Position numbers and translations under genes: made by a program. This document shows positions 37,235 through 53,215 of a stretch of DNA of 64,000 bases, in pieces; positions within the stretch are counted from its first letter, which is position 1, and every line of letters starts with the position of its first letter. Location: the NCBI GenBank assembly GCA_037975125.1, contig JAJQOW010000014.1, positions 1,116,001 to 1,180,000 on the forward strand, written 5' to 3'. Under the pieces are notes generated by a model. The model was not told the DNA's origin. It did not search any database and was given only the letters and a program-made list of their open reading frames with translations. Origin of the DNA: Latrodectus hesperus (lineage: Eukaryota > Arthropoda > Arachnida > Araneae > Theridiidae).

Positions 37235-37640
37235 ATTATAAAAAATCATATAAGATACAAACTCGATGCTGAAGAGGGTCGAGGCAACAGAGATGCAGTG
37301 AAGAGATGGCTCGGATCCAGTGAACCTCCTATGCAGTGCCTCCTGCATTCTGTGTATGTTCTAGATCAGTCGGGCATGATTTTCATACCTCTCATGTGCC
37401 CAGTCCGCCTTCTTCTGATGGTAGAGGTGATACCATGGTCAGGATTAAGCTCCAGTAGGCACCATTTCTTCCGTAATCCTCTGCAGAGCTGATGCCTTAC
37501 AACGGCGTTTGCATCGAAGCAAGTGGTAGTCGTGGGAGTGCTGAGTAGTAGTCCTGAAGTCCAACTTCCCTAGGCAATCGCAAATCCCTTTATGACAAGT
37601 GCAATGATCATTTAAATGATAATAGTGTAAAAAATAATCC
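37235..37640. other. GC-richer unclassified segment beside the LTR element
   Basis: From 37255 to 37615 the sequence is close to balanced composition, unlike its surroundings. Short ORFs on both strands (37298-37492 plus, 37445-37642 minus) match nothing I recognise. It may be an older interspersed repeat. Confidence 0.35.
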
Positions 37641-40150
37641 AATGTATATAGTAATATCTATTTATAAAAAATAGTTTAAAATTGCTGTCATGTATAAATA
37701 AAAAATTCTGAGATGCCTTAATAATAGCTCGTCATGTGGCAATGTAAATCATAAGAAATAATATTCTGAAAAATTGCTTTATTCTGCCAGCAATAAGATT
37801 TAATTGTGAAAGTTCATTGTTAATGTATTTAACCAAACAATAAACAGAAAAAAGCATATTATATATATCGTTTAATCAACAAATAGCGAAATCGTTTACT
37901 AAAATTAAAGCTTAAGGAAAATAATTATGGGAAACTTTCTTCCAATATTTTCATGCTAAATTGGGAAACATTATTTTGTTCCCTGCTATGAATATCTAAA
38001 TTATTTCTAGACTTTATTAAAATATTACAGAAATAAACAAGATGATAAAACTTTTTATACTCGCATATAGTAGAATTTATAATTATTCAAAACATGCAGA
38101 GAAAAACATCTTGATTAGCGAATAAAGTAAACTTATTGCGTCATTACTGATTGAAAGCTTTCAAGTGAAATTATAAACTTATTTTTCCATCAAACTATCC
38201 CAGCCAAATTAACATTTTTCCCATCAAGCTTCACATTTTTAATCTTAAGACAATAGAAATTGTAAAGAATAAAGGTGAAAAATGTGCAGTTGAAGTGGAA
38301 AAGACTAATGCCATTCTAAAAAACTATTTTTATTGTGTCATAATATACATGATAGATGCATAAATCAAGTATTTTATAGTAGATGGTGAAATATTTTACC
38401 ATATTATTTATTCATTAAGAAACATATTCAATTTAAGAAACACTTATTCTACTATTCGGGAATTAAAATGGTTTTAGTTTTCTCGCTACATTTGAATTAT
38501 GTGATCCATCAAACGCAATAAAATAACAGTGAAATACAAAAGGTTATGTTTTTTTCCTGTTTTATTTCAATTATGAGGGGCAAACATATAAAACTATAAG
38601 TAAAACAGTTTAATAAAATATATACATTAATTGACATATTTGAAATGTTTCAATATATTGATTGGGGCAGGAAAAATAAAAGAAACTCGGTATTAAGACG
38701 AAAAACATCAGACATAATGTAATATGATACATTGCTACAAATGAATCGGTTTTAGTAAATCGATCATGGTTAAAATTTTGCATAAATAAGCATTATGCAT
38801 TACTTTACGTAAGAGAATGTCATTCCTAGGAATTTAGAGTTACATTTGTGGCTTATGATTATGCGCATAGACAATTAAAATTAATTTAAAATGCATGGAA
38901 CTACAAATGCAGTTAAGTTAAATAATGTTTTGGTTGATATATCTGAGAGCCATTTATTCAGTTTTAGGGCAAAGTTACCTAAATAGGTAAAAAATATTAA
39001 AGTATTAAAAATACTATTAAAAATATTAAATATTTAAAATTCAACTACTAATATAAAAGTTTTAGTGGCTTTATAGATACATTTGCATATGCTTTGTAAA
39101 TAGGTCATAAGGAATTGCTATACAACTTATACACACTTTTAAATTTTGTATTAGTTAGCAAACCCATTTTATTGCCTATTGCGATAAAACATTTTTATAA
39201 ATATGCTAATACTTCCCTCTTGTTTCAATGCATTTGTTGTCTATATAATTGTTGATATTGCTTTCTTGTTAAATTATTCTATTGCAAAATAAGTCATTTA
39301 TGGAATTTATTGTAATGAAAATGTTAAATTCATTGCAATAAATGCTTATTGTGTGCTATAAATTTGAATATATAAATAACACATTAAAAGAAAAAATCAA
39401 TGTTCATCGAAAATATTACTTTGGGCATAAAATAATCATCTATATAATTTATTTGATATTGTAATAGAATGAAGGCTTTATGTTAAAGAAATACAAATAT
39501 TAAATTTGCATTTGCTTTTTTGTTGAATGGAAATTATAAAGATATTTATGAATGTTTAAAATATTTTATTTATTTTTTAAAGTTGGTGAGTATAATGGTA
39601 ACTTTTGAAAAAGTAATAAAATATTTCTGTCATTTATATAATCTTATTTTCGCTAAATTAAACTTTTCTCACCTATTATTGAATGTCTTTGATTTAAGAT
39701 CATTAAAGAGTGATGCGGAAAAATGTAATAACCAGAATAATAATATGTTCCATCTAAAAGAAATATAAATAAGGGCATTTGTAATGAATTTCTTAAATTC
39801 AATAAAATCCTTGATAAGCTGTGAGAAATATAAAAATACTCACATTTTAAATTAGCTGTTCTACTAATGGATATAAGATGTTTACTATGTAAATATATAC
39901 ATAAAAAACTATATTTTATTGATAAACTTCGGATTAAATGATACAACTGAATAGATTAACTGTTTTCCAAGTTTATTGTATTCTCTAAATTTAGTTCTTG
40001 CATATAAGGAATAATTTAAACTGTTCTTACTGCATAAAATAGATTGTGGACTCATTTAAACACGCATTTCTAGATTGAAATTTATGAACTATTTGATTTC
40101 TTTTATTTCCAAAAAGGCCAGGCAAAATACTATAGGTTACAAAAAAGTTA
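37641..40150. other. AT-rich sequence, no recognised feature
   Basis: No convincing coding sequence or repeat. Overlapping ORFs around 39520-39946 on both strands are AT-driven. Confidence 0.5.
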
Positions 40151-40151
40151 A

Positions 40152-40475
40152 CTATAGAAAACAGACCGAAGTCATTTTTTTAAGGAGTGATCTTGCCTCC
40201 CAATATCTCGCTTTTTCAGTTAAGAAGCAAAGAGCTGCACAAAGAGGCAGATGGGCTCTGTCCATTACTTCTCCAGAACAGCAGAGTGGACAAATAGGAA
40301 CAGTAAGAATACCCAAGCTCTTCCAATGAGAGGATAGACAGTCATGTTCTGTTGTTAGACGAAAGGTAGCAACTGCATTTCGTCTTGGTAAATCAGCAAT
40401 AAGAGAAGGATTTAAATTACTCCACGAGTATTTGAGTTGTATGAGTCTGTAGGTCTCGTCAGGCATTAGAAGCAA
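40152..40475 (-). pseudogene. C-terminal fragment of a non-LTR retrotransposon pol
   Basis: A 107-codon minus-strand ORF resembling the extreme C-terminus of Jockey/R1-type pol proteins. SLIADLPRRNAVATFRLTTE is followed by a CCHC knuckle, CPLCCSGEVMDRAHLPLC. The cysteine/histidine spacing agrees with the family. No RT or endonuclease lies upstream on the minus strand (right side), so the copy is strongly 5'-truncated. The ORF is open, suggesting a fairly recent insertion or chance preservation. Confidence 0.75.
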
Positions 40476-40803
40476 ATAGATACTTTAGAAACAAATATCA
40501 AAATAAATAACTATTAAAATAAATTTAATAAAAAATAACTAATAAAAAATGAACTGTTAGAATAAAGGTTGATAAAAAAGAAAATATTGCTCTGTTTTCA
40601 ACCGCTAATGAAATTTGTTAAATTCAAAAATTATGAGCACTGAAACTGTGAAATTACGTTACTGAACAAAACTTGCAATATAAAAAACATTTTATCAATT
40701 TTCAATAATTTACCTAATTATTTATGTATTATCAAACATTTTATTTAATATTCTATTTTATTTTAAAAAGAAAAAATAATTCTTTTTCATTGTTTTCACA
40801 AAA

Positions 40804-40807
<4 letters not shown>
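40476..40807. other. AT-rich sequence, no recognised feature
   Basis: Nothing recognised before the TA tract. Confidence 0.5.
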
Positions 40808-42439
<1,632 letters not shown>

Positions 42440-42756
42440 GATTGTAAACAATGAGAAATGGGATTTCTTGACAACATATCTCCTTCAAAATTTGTGGATA
42501 CCTTTTATATTTAATTTTAAAATCGTACATTGAACGCTTAAATGAGCACCTGAATAATCTTCCAGTAGGATGTTTTATTTCAACCAACTAAAAAGCAGCA
42601 GGATCAATATGAATTGCAAATTTAACTCCATGAATATAAGAGAGAAATTTATCTGCAACATCTATTCTAGTTAAGCATTCCATTTCTGTATCAGAGTATT
42701 TTTTTCATAATCCCTAAGTTTATGAGAATGATAATATACAGGATGAAGACTTCCAT
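42440..42756 (-). pseudogene. Ty3/gypsy RNase H fragment
   Basis: The minus-strand translation gives HPVYYHSHKLRDYEKN, then after a frameshift YSDTEMECLTRIDVADKFLS, YIHGVKFAIHIDPAAF, and HPTGRLFRCSF with a following YDFKIKY stretch. This sequence of blocks is that of gypsy RNase H domains (the ..A.SR.L...E.NYS.TE.ECLA region, then the DH.AL and DPTGRL.RW regions). One stop and two frame changes are present. It is unrelated at sequence level to the LTR element at 31709-37229 and has no LTRs nearby. Confidence 0.7.
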
Positions 42757-42816
42757 CACAGGCTAAGATGGCTAGGCCATGTCTGGAGAAATGATTATGA
42801 AACAATTTTCTATATC
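42751..42816 (+). pseudogene. Possible RT C-terminal fragment (RLRWLGHVWR motif)
   Basis: The plus strand encodes HHRLRWLGHVWRNDYETIF. The LRWLGHV.R motif is typical of the C-terminal end of RTE/CR1-like non-LTR pol proteins. The open stretch is only about 34 codons and overlaps the edge of the minus-strand gypsy fragment, so it could be chance. Confidence 0.35.
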
Positions 42817-43015
42817 TAATGAAGATGACTCACTAAAAATTGGACACTTAAAATTTTCATGGGTATGAACTGTTTCCTTTTCAGAAGACAATGGACTGCA
42901 TGTAGCACATTCTTTTTCCATATTAGCATTTGATGAGAATAACTACAAAACTTCTGTCTGTGTTTCGATACTTATTTCTTCACCCTGCTTGAGATTTTCA
43001 CGATTTTTTTCCTTA
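42780..43015 (-). pseudogene. Coding-like minus-strand stretch, unidentified
   Basis: About 80 codons with a single TAG, containing MEKECATCSPLSSEKETVHT and FKCPIFSESSSLDIENC. Residue composition looks protein-like, but I recognise no family and see no splice context. It ends close to the RNase H relic and may be unrelated. Confidence 0.25.
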
Positions 43016-43080
43016 CCATTTGTATAAAAAAGACATTTCTAGCTAGGAGAGGCTAAAATTACAGTTTGTCAACACCACAT

Positions 43081-43111
43081 CAAAGCGTGGGAGGGGAGCT
43101 CCCACGCTTTG
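43081..43111. repeat. Perfect GC-rich hairpin, 13-bp arms
   Basis: Arms caaagcgtgggag and ctcccacgctttg flank a 5-base loop. It is GC-rich, in contrast to the AT-rich surroundings. No terminator or transposon end could be assigned. Confidence 0.9.
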
Positions 43112-45192
43112 AAAGTAACCTCGCGTTATCTATTGAGGAGTCATACTTTCTTCCTTTCCGTCTTGGTACTCTAATTGGGAAAGTAGCTCTGGTTTCTGAA
43201 AATCCTTTGGAGTTTAACACAAGTCATATCCTGCCGGCTTTTTATTACATTAGATTATTTTTGAAAATAATAATTCATAAATTAAAAACAGTCTGCAGCA
43301 GAGTGTTAAGGAAGTGAATGCAAGACACAAATACATTTCAAACAGCATATATTTAAAGAAAAGGAACCACGTCAAATTGCCCATCTGTAACTTTAGTGTG
43401 ACCCTTATCGTGGTCAGCAGACTTGTGCTGCTTCATGTGCTGCTTCTTAATGAAGGGGGTACATATAGGGGATGCTACCGGGTTGTTAAATGTTCATGAA
43501 AAGCCTTAAGAATTCAGTGTACTTGTGTGTTTCAGGACTTCAATATAAGGGTAATATAAAGAAACATTAATACATTTAGAATTGTATTAAATATGTTCAG
43601 TTTAATATATTACACACAGACACATTTTTTATTTAAAAAAAAAATCAAAAAAATATTTTTGTTATTATAATTACCAAGTCTTAAAATTTTAATTCAAATT
43701 ACAAATTTGCAAAGCCACAAAAGTTTTTCTTTAAAAAAATAAAGCGAAAAAATTATTTAAATATATTTTTTGAACTAATTCCTGCTAAAAACAAGTACAA
43801 CACACTTTTGGATTTAAAATGATCAAAACGCTTGGACATTTTAAAATCAATGATGGCAATAAATTATAATTTTAGTATTAAGATCAAGATAAAGAATTAT
43901 TTTGTATTATGTAAGCAAAAATGAATAGTTCTGTACATTATTTGTAATTCTAATTCGAGTATGTCAGGGAAAATGAATATGTATTTTTAAAGATTTGCAA
44001 GTTAATTAAAAAAACTTCATATATTATATGGTAATATAGCATTTATTTAAGTAATGTCAATTGAAACATAGTGCACGTAAGGAAAGGATTGCTATGAAAC
44101 CAATGGTCAGTTCTAAATTTAATTCAAAAGTCCAAGTTGATTCGATAGACTTACAATGACATACTTATATAGCAGGCAAATCCCGGATTGAACCGATTGT
44201 ATACATAGCAGGTAATATTTGGTCAGCTGGCTTACCCATTACCCAATTTGCCAAAAAGGAATACGCTGAAATCTTTATAAAGCCATGCTTGATGATCGCA
44301 ATTTGTAAAACTATAAAAAGTATTTCAAGAAACAAATAATTCCTTTTGAAGAAAATTTGAACAGTAACCCTACAAAGAAACAAAAGTTCATCTTGCCTTG
44401 TTATCGGGTCCGAATTCTGACTTAGGTTATGATCCGTCTTGTTCATTAAAAATGGTTGGAAAACGTTATAGTAGGTCGTGGTAGCAAGGTTGTCTAAAGT
44501 GAAATTTTAACTCATGGGGTAGCAAGCTAAGTATTGTAGTGTTCTGCTTGGTTCCTACTTAAAAACTACGAAGATTCCCATCCGGCTACTTCCATTTAAC
44601 TGGTAGAGCCTAACTCTAGTAGAGTATTGGAAAGTTTGCTGATACAACAATAGAAAACGATATTCCAAAGAAAATTATTAAATCAATCAGTTAGCTTCTA
44701 TGTTTTCACATTGAGACTTGACTGAACAACAAAAGTTTCTTGATATTAAAAAGGAGCCAGGAAGAAAATATTCTACTACAATCAATGAAAATATTTCGAA
44801 CCACCTAAAATGTTTTCTTGCTTAAATTGGGGATACGAATACAAAATTACTAAAAAAGTTAATGTTAACTGTGGTCTTTAGATGGCCGCGCGCGCGAAAT
44901 GTGTTGTCAATTGTGTTTGGAATAGAAGATTAAGACATTTGTAATCTATTAAATAAAAATGGTGCAGCCAAATATCATAATGACCATAATCCCTTCGTAA
45001 TTTGCAAATAAAAATTTCATTTCACAGATGAGATTCTTTCTCAAGAAATTTTGTTGAGAGGAGTATCTACAACTAACTCAAAAAGTGGAGTCCAATTTTA
45101 AAAGCAAATTTTATGTTTAGTATAATTTTTATCCTCAAATTGTACTTTCAGATTTTTTATCATATTTTTCACGTCTCTTTACTTCTGTATAT

Positions 45193-45195
<3 letters not shown>
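43112..45195. other. No recognised gene
   Basis: Mixed composition. ORFs at 43066-43317, 43314-43499 (plus) and 44165-44446 (minus) show no recognised domain. A CpG-rich word ggccgcgcgcgcg lies near 44884. Confidence 0.4.
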
Positions 45196-45255
<60 letters not shown>

Positions 45256-45281
45256 CTATTATATATATATATATAATAGCG
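45196..45281. repeat. (TA)n tract and adjacent 28-bp perfect palindrome
   Basis: A TA run (45196-45251) is followed by a perfect palindrome at 45254-45281 with outer arms cgctatt/aatagcg around a TA core. It could extrude as a cruciform. Confidence 0.93.
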
Positions 45282-47323
45282 TCATAAAGTTTAGTATAAA
45301 AATTCAAACTAAAATTAATAACGAAATAAAATAGTAATTGGAAAAATTACCAATATTTGTCGATTGAGTTTAAGATGGTGCAAGAAAATATTGAAAAAGT
45401 TTCAAGATATACAGTAAATTCTAAATGAAATGTGAATACTGTGATCTTAGACCTATGGTCTAGAAAAGGAAAAATGATAAATAAATGAAAATGTTTAATT
45501 AAAAAGTAAATACAAAAATACATTCAGTTAACAAATAAAATTTATAAAAGGACTCAGTTCTAAATATATTTATATCATTAAAAGTTCTCACTTTGAATTC
45601 AAATTTATGAACTTGCAAAATAAAATAAAATCGTTTGCAAAAGTTAGATCAATGTGGAGTTAGAAGTAAACATGGTTTGCAGTTAATGAAGGGATTAAAA
45701 TATTACTAAATTTAAAAATGTACAAATATCACATTATAATAATATTAAATAAATGCTGTAAAAAATTAAAATAATAGATGAACAAGAATAAACACGATAG
45801 AAAGGAATTATTTTATACATAATATTTCGTTTAAAATATTTATTTGCTTGCCCACTATTGTCAATTTTCTCTCACGATAACTAACTCGATCAAGACCTAC
45901 AATTTAAAATGGATAACGAAGCCTAGTAAAAATTTCTCTCTGTGACAAATGAACTAACTATTAAACGGTAGGTCAGAACCCATTTTATTACCAATTTATT
46001 ACCTATTTTACCCCCTTTTATTACCCATTTATATATGTCTGATATTGTTTAAGCAAATTTAATGAAATATTTAAATTAAAACAACATCCATCAGTATTTT
46101 TCATTTATTAGTTTACTAAATTAAAATGCTTATTTAACTAATATTTTGATTAAAATAAAAATTGTTTTAAACTATTCTTAATGCCTCCAAATGAAGGTAT
46201 TAAAATATTCATAAATGTAATTATTTTTAATTAAAACAATAAATATTTTGTAAAAAAATCTCAGAACTAACCAATGTTCAATAAATCCATTATAAATGTT
46301 TTTAGAAAATAAAAAGGTTAAAATTTTTTAAAGAAACAAAATAATAAGCTACACGTTTGTTTAAATAATAGGCAGCTAAAAATGTTGATAGGGCAATTAT
46401 TTAAGTAGCATTTACCTTTATTTTTGAGTTTTCTTCAATATGAGCTGCTGAAAACAAATTAAGAAACTTTGTTATGAATTGTTACTATAGGTTTCTGGCA
46501 AACATGTTTTACGAAATTTTTTTTGAGAGAAACTTTAGATTCACGATTTTCTTATTTTATATCATAAAACACATTTATCTCGTCTAGACATTGTTGAGCT
46601 ACAGAAAAAGGAAACATAAATTTATACTCAGGTTAGAGAAAAGTTGCTTGTAATATTTTTACGTAGTCAGAAAATATCACTTGCTTACATGTTTTCAAGC
46701 GTTAAATTTGCATTATCAGTGTAGTGTTAGGGAAAATAAAAAAATACAACCTTTTTTAATTTCATACTAAGCTTAATCTTTTATTTCATTGATGATATAA
46801 TTTACTAAGAAAAAATTTTCATACTATACATTGATATACAAGTACTTTACATGAAAATCAGAAAAAATAAACATTACATTCATATCACTATAATGGAACT
46901 CTAAAATTGTAAATAAAAAATCTTCATAAATTACAGGGAAAATGTACAGTTTTCTTATATTTTTTCATAAGTCAAATGCTTAGCCTTTCGGAGGTGCAGA
47001 GGACCATTTTTTAAATCTTGTTAACTTAATTAAAAACTTCATAGCAAATGACAAAATAAGCAACTTGAAGTTATAAGAGGCAAAATTTCAATATAGACAA
47101 ATAGAAAACATCATTACTATGTATAACTAATAAATCATAATAAATAATTCTTGATTGGTATTTGCAGTTTCATAAATTAAATACAGGCATTTTCGAAGGA
47201 CTTTTTAAAGGCTGATTCTTCTAAAAATTAAGGAGAAATTTATATTGTTTAAAAGATAGACATATTAAAAATAGAGTGGTTAAAGATTATGAGTTTTTAT
47301 TACTGCATTTTCCATTTTTGCCT
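45282..47323. other. AT-rich sequence, no recognised feature
   Basis: Nothing recognised, apart from a short low-complexity stretch of repeated ttattacc words near 45980-46035. Confidence 0.5.
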
Positions 47324-47581
47324 CTAAAAAAAGAGATAACTTGATTTACTGTTAATCTGTATTTCATTACTCGAGACTACCCCTCCGAGTTCCACTGGAA
47401 TACTAACAGCAGTGAGGGAAGGTTCCTGGGGGAGAAATGCATCGGGAGTGAATACTCCTTGAAATGTCATCCAAGGAGTAAAGGCCACTCCATTTCGCCC
47501 TGCTAATGCATGGGTCGTAGATGCCAAGTCAATTTTCCTCTTTTTGAAGCTGATATAACCTATGTTTATGTTATTCTCCAA
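47324..47581 (-). other. Open reading frame in a GC-richer patch, unidentified
   Basis: An 85-codon minus-strand ORF containing HALAGRNGVAFTPWMTFQGV and PVELGGVVSSNEIQ. The plus strand of the same patch is also open for about 53 codons. It directly precedes the Jockey-like relic on the plus strand and could be its eroded ORF1 or 5' region read backwards. No family is recognised. Confidence 0.3.
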
Positions 47582-47689
47582 ATTTAATGCTGCCTCGACT
47601 GTCTCGCAGTTATAAAAAAGTGCGTACGAGGTTTAGGTAGAGGACCTTGATAGTAAAGTTTCTCCAATTAAGCATACATCTATAAAAAT

Positions 47690-49621
47690 TTGACAGATTA
47701 ATATCAATGTTATTTCAACTAATGCCTCAAGGATCAAATTGGATCAAAAGCTTAGCATGGCCAACGTTCATGATGCCCATATTATAGCCATACAGGATTC
47801 TAAGCTGAATGTTAGCGCCTCTATCAAGATTAAGTGTTACAATATCCATCGAAGAGCCAAGAGTGGTGGAGAACTTATTCCTTATCAAGAAAAATGAGGC
47901 CTTCACCATACCACTCCACACTTAGAGCCATCCCTTATCAAAGTATAGACATAAGCAGTATTATTACAGATAGCTCTGACTTGGAAATTCAGAAAAACAA
48001 CATTATTTAGATAGGTAAACCACTTAATATGTACCATTCATAAAATAACGAAGTCTTGTCTTCACTTCAAAATGTTTTTGTTGAGAATTCAATATTGATT
48101 AGTGACCTCAATGCATAACATCTCTAGATTGGGAATATTCTGATCAAAACCAGTGAGGAATTGAATTTAATAATTTGATTAATTATCGTTGCTAAATTTT
48201 CTTAAATCACGGCTTTTCTTTGATAGAAAACTACACATACCATAAATATAGCGACCAAATAATACTTAAAAGTAAAAAGCGCTTATTGATCTTAAAATAT
48301 ATTTCAGGACAAGATTGGGGAGCTGACTCTGAGATTCTCAGAACTACTTATAAGGCCAATATTAGAATACGGTTTTATAGTTTACAGCTATGTATCCAAA
48401 GCAAATCTACAAAAACTTGGTCGGGTCCAGCTTAGTGCAGTCCGCATAATTATAGAGCTTTGAAACAGATGCCCAAAGGAAATAGTTCTTTATGAAACCG
48501 ACTTTCGACCTCTCAACTTAAGAAGAAAAATTGGTATAATGAAATATTTTTCTAAGTTCACCTGTTATGGTACTCAAAATCGAATATCCGAGTGTTTGAT
48601 AGGGTGGAGCAGTAAGTAAGAATTAAAGAAAAGTAGCCGTTTTGGCTTGGCTTATTCAAGGAATTTGATGAACAAATATGTCTTACAACGTAGTTTAAAA
48701 TGGAGCATGGACCCTTCGGTTGGCTTAAATGAAGTCTACTCCTACGGGGATCTCCTTTTGCAAGTGAGTTCATCGCCCCAGTTTGTTTGAAACAATTTGC
48801 CATTGAAATTATTAACAACATCCCTGTATATTCCACCATAATATATACAGATGGAAATAAAGATGAACTTGACTGTTTCAGTAGTGGAAATTATATCTTA
48901 TCCCAAGCATATGCAACAAATTTAAATAAAAGAAATCCAGACTGTTTTTGAGTTTTTCAGAAGTGAGCTGATTGCATTTGATGTTTAGCTTGATTTAATT
49001 CTATTCTCTACCAGCTCCTCTGTCGTATTCATCTTCTTTAATAGCCAGAGATCTATTTAGCACACTTCTAATTGCCATAAAGTGTGTGATAGTATAGGAA
49101 AGTCAGTTATTAATAAATAGAAATCTTCCATCCTTTCGTGAGATTCACTTTTAGTGGATACCTTCCCACTTTGATATATATGGTAATGAGACAGCAGATA
49201 TTTTGACTAAAGCGGGTGCTAGTGGGTCGTTAGATATACCGGAGTCACTGATTCTTTTGCAGCTATTCTCAACAGATAAAAAAACTTTTAATGCTTCTTT
49301 GACTATCCACTTGTTTATCAATAGTGCATGGAAAAATACCTTGGGTTCCGTTATTATTCATGTTTTGTAGTTGAGACCAGACGGTCATCATCAGGCTTAT
49401 CATTGGACACTTGAGACCTACATTCAAGTTTTATGGAAAAAAGCCTGTTGGAAGCTTGCTAACCATAAAATTATTCCTGACCATATTCTAGATTGTATGG
49501 GGCTTTACAGAATTGATCTTTTCACAACCCAAATTTCAGTGTTAGATTTACATATAGTGACAAATTTCATAGACTTGAATTAGTGTTGATAAACACTAGT
49601 GGTATGCAACAACAACAACAT
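47690..49621 (+). pseudogene. Jockey-like non-LTR retrotransposon relic (endonuclease to tail)
   Basis: A plus-strand relic spanning most of pol, with large internal loss. Endonuclease: ANVHDAHIIAIQDSKLN and IKCYNIHRRAKSGGE (about 47755-47870). RT thumb: LILKYISGQDWGADSEILRT (about 48275-48345); fingers and palm are gone. RNase H: IIYTDGNKDELDCFSSGNYI (about 48838-48900) and IPSHFDIYGNETADILTKAG (about 49157-49215). C-terminal knuckle-like region: IPDHILDCMGLYRIDLF (about 49470-49520). It ends in a CAA repeat (49607-49621), a plausible 3' tail. The frame is broken many times. It belongs to the same group as 19130-19915, where KSISGKDWGA is the matching thumb motif. Confidence 0.82.
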
Positions 49622-49637
49622 TACTGGAGACTTACAT

Positions 49638-49692
49638 CAGTGATTCTCAGCCTGTGGGGTACGCGCTCTTAGGGAGATATGAGCTCACTAAA
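49638..49692 (+). mobile_element. hAT-type terminal inverted repeat fragment
   Basis: The sequence cagtgattctcagcctgtgg followed by ggtacgcg and a tctaggg-like block resembles one end of hAT elements (CAGTGGTTCTCAA...GGGGTACG). Only one end is seen. It is followed within about 10 bp by mariner coding sequence, so the rest was lost or displaced. Confidence 0.5.
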
Positions 49693-49699
49693 AACTTTC

Positions 49700-50200
49700 C
49701 TCGGCACTTGTTTTGCACTGCTCTTCTAAATTTGCGCAATGTTTGGCAGTATCGATCAGAGTTGATTGTTGCAGGAAAGTTATCGTCAAAAATTTTGTTT
49801 TTTCACGACAATGCCCGACCTCACACGGGAAATCGAACTGCAGAACTTCTTGACTCATTCAAATGGGAGATTTTGCCACATCCACCCTACAGTCCCGACC
49901 TAGCACCGAGTGATTTTCACTTGTTCCCGAAGATGAAGAACTGGCTAGAGACACAGCGTTTTGATGACGACGACGAGCTCCGGGTGTGCGTCACTGAGTG
50001 GCTGAGATCGCAGGTGGCGGATTTCTATGATGAAGGAATTTCGAAGCTTGTCCAGCGCTACGATAAGTGTCTTAATTTGTTTGGTGACAATGTAGAAAAG
50101 TAGCATTTTAGTCATTCTTTCAGATGTATATAATAAAAATTTTTTCCTGTACTCAGTTTTTTTATTACAAAACGTTCCTCACTTTCTGAATAACCCTCGT
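49700..50200 (+). pseudogene. mariner transposase, 3' half with terminal repeat
   Basis: ORF 49654-50103 contains the C-terminal half of a mariner transposase. HDNARPHTGNRTAELLDSF carries the second catalytic Asp, and HPPYSPDLAPSDFHLFPKMK carries the third. The spacing from HD to PSD is 34 residues, the DD34D signature. The ORF closes with DKCLNLFGDNVEK and a natural stop at 50101. The 3' terminal repeat follows (cgttcctcactttctgaata then accctcgta) with a TA dinucleotide at its edge. The N-terminal DNA-binding domain and first Asp are missing, so it is 5'-truncated and inactive. The ORF's first codons before about 49700 come from the adjacent hAT-like fragment. Confidence 0.9.
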
Positions 50201-53001
<2,801 letters not shown>

Positions 53002-53015
53002 CATCATAAATCTTT

Positions 53016-53201
53016 AACCCTTCAGTAGGTTGATAAACTGAGTACCAAGCATGCTTGGGAACTATATACTGGGTGTTTCGCATTAGGCTGATCACCTAAT
53101 CGGGACATATGCTTCGCACTCCAGGGCCACTCGGTCACGAGAACAGAGATGGGCACTGTAGGCCTTGGCCCACATTGGCTGTCGTGCCACAGAGTTAAAA
53201 A
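53016..53201 (+). mobile_element. 186-bp retroposon with 14-bp target duplication
   Basis: A GC-rich insert in AT-rich DNA flanked by the perfect 14-bp direct repeat catcataaatcttt at 53002-53015 and 53202-53215. It ends in gttaaaaa next to the right duplication, so transcription sense is likely plus. The stretch agtaccaagcatgcttggga near 53042 and gggtgttt near 53072 faintly recall the internal control region of 5S rRNA, but the order is imperfect and the resemblance is weak. No tRNA boxes were found. No coding potential is apparent. Confidence 0.8.
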
Positions 53202-53215
53202 CATCATAAATCTTT

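Noticed and set aside
47727..47921. Minus-strand ORF over the Jockey endonuclease region
   Set aside because: The plus strand of the same bases encodes the endonuclease motifs; the minus ORF is a shadow.
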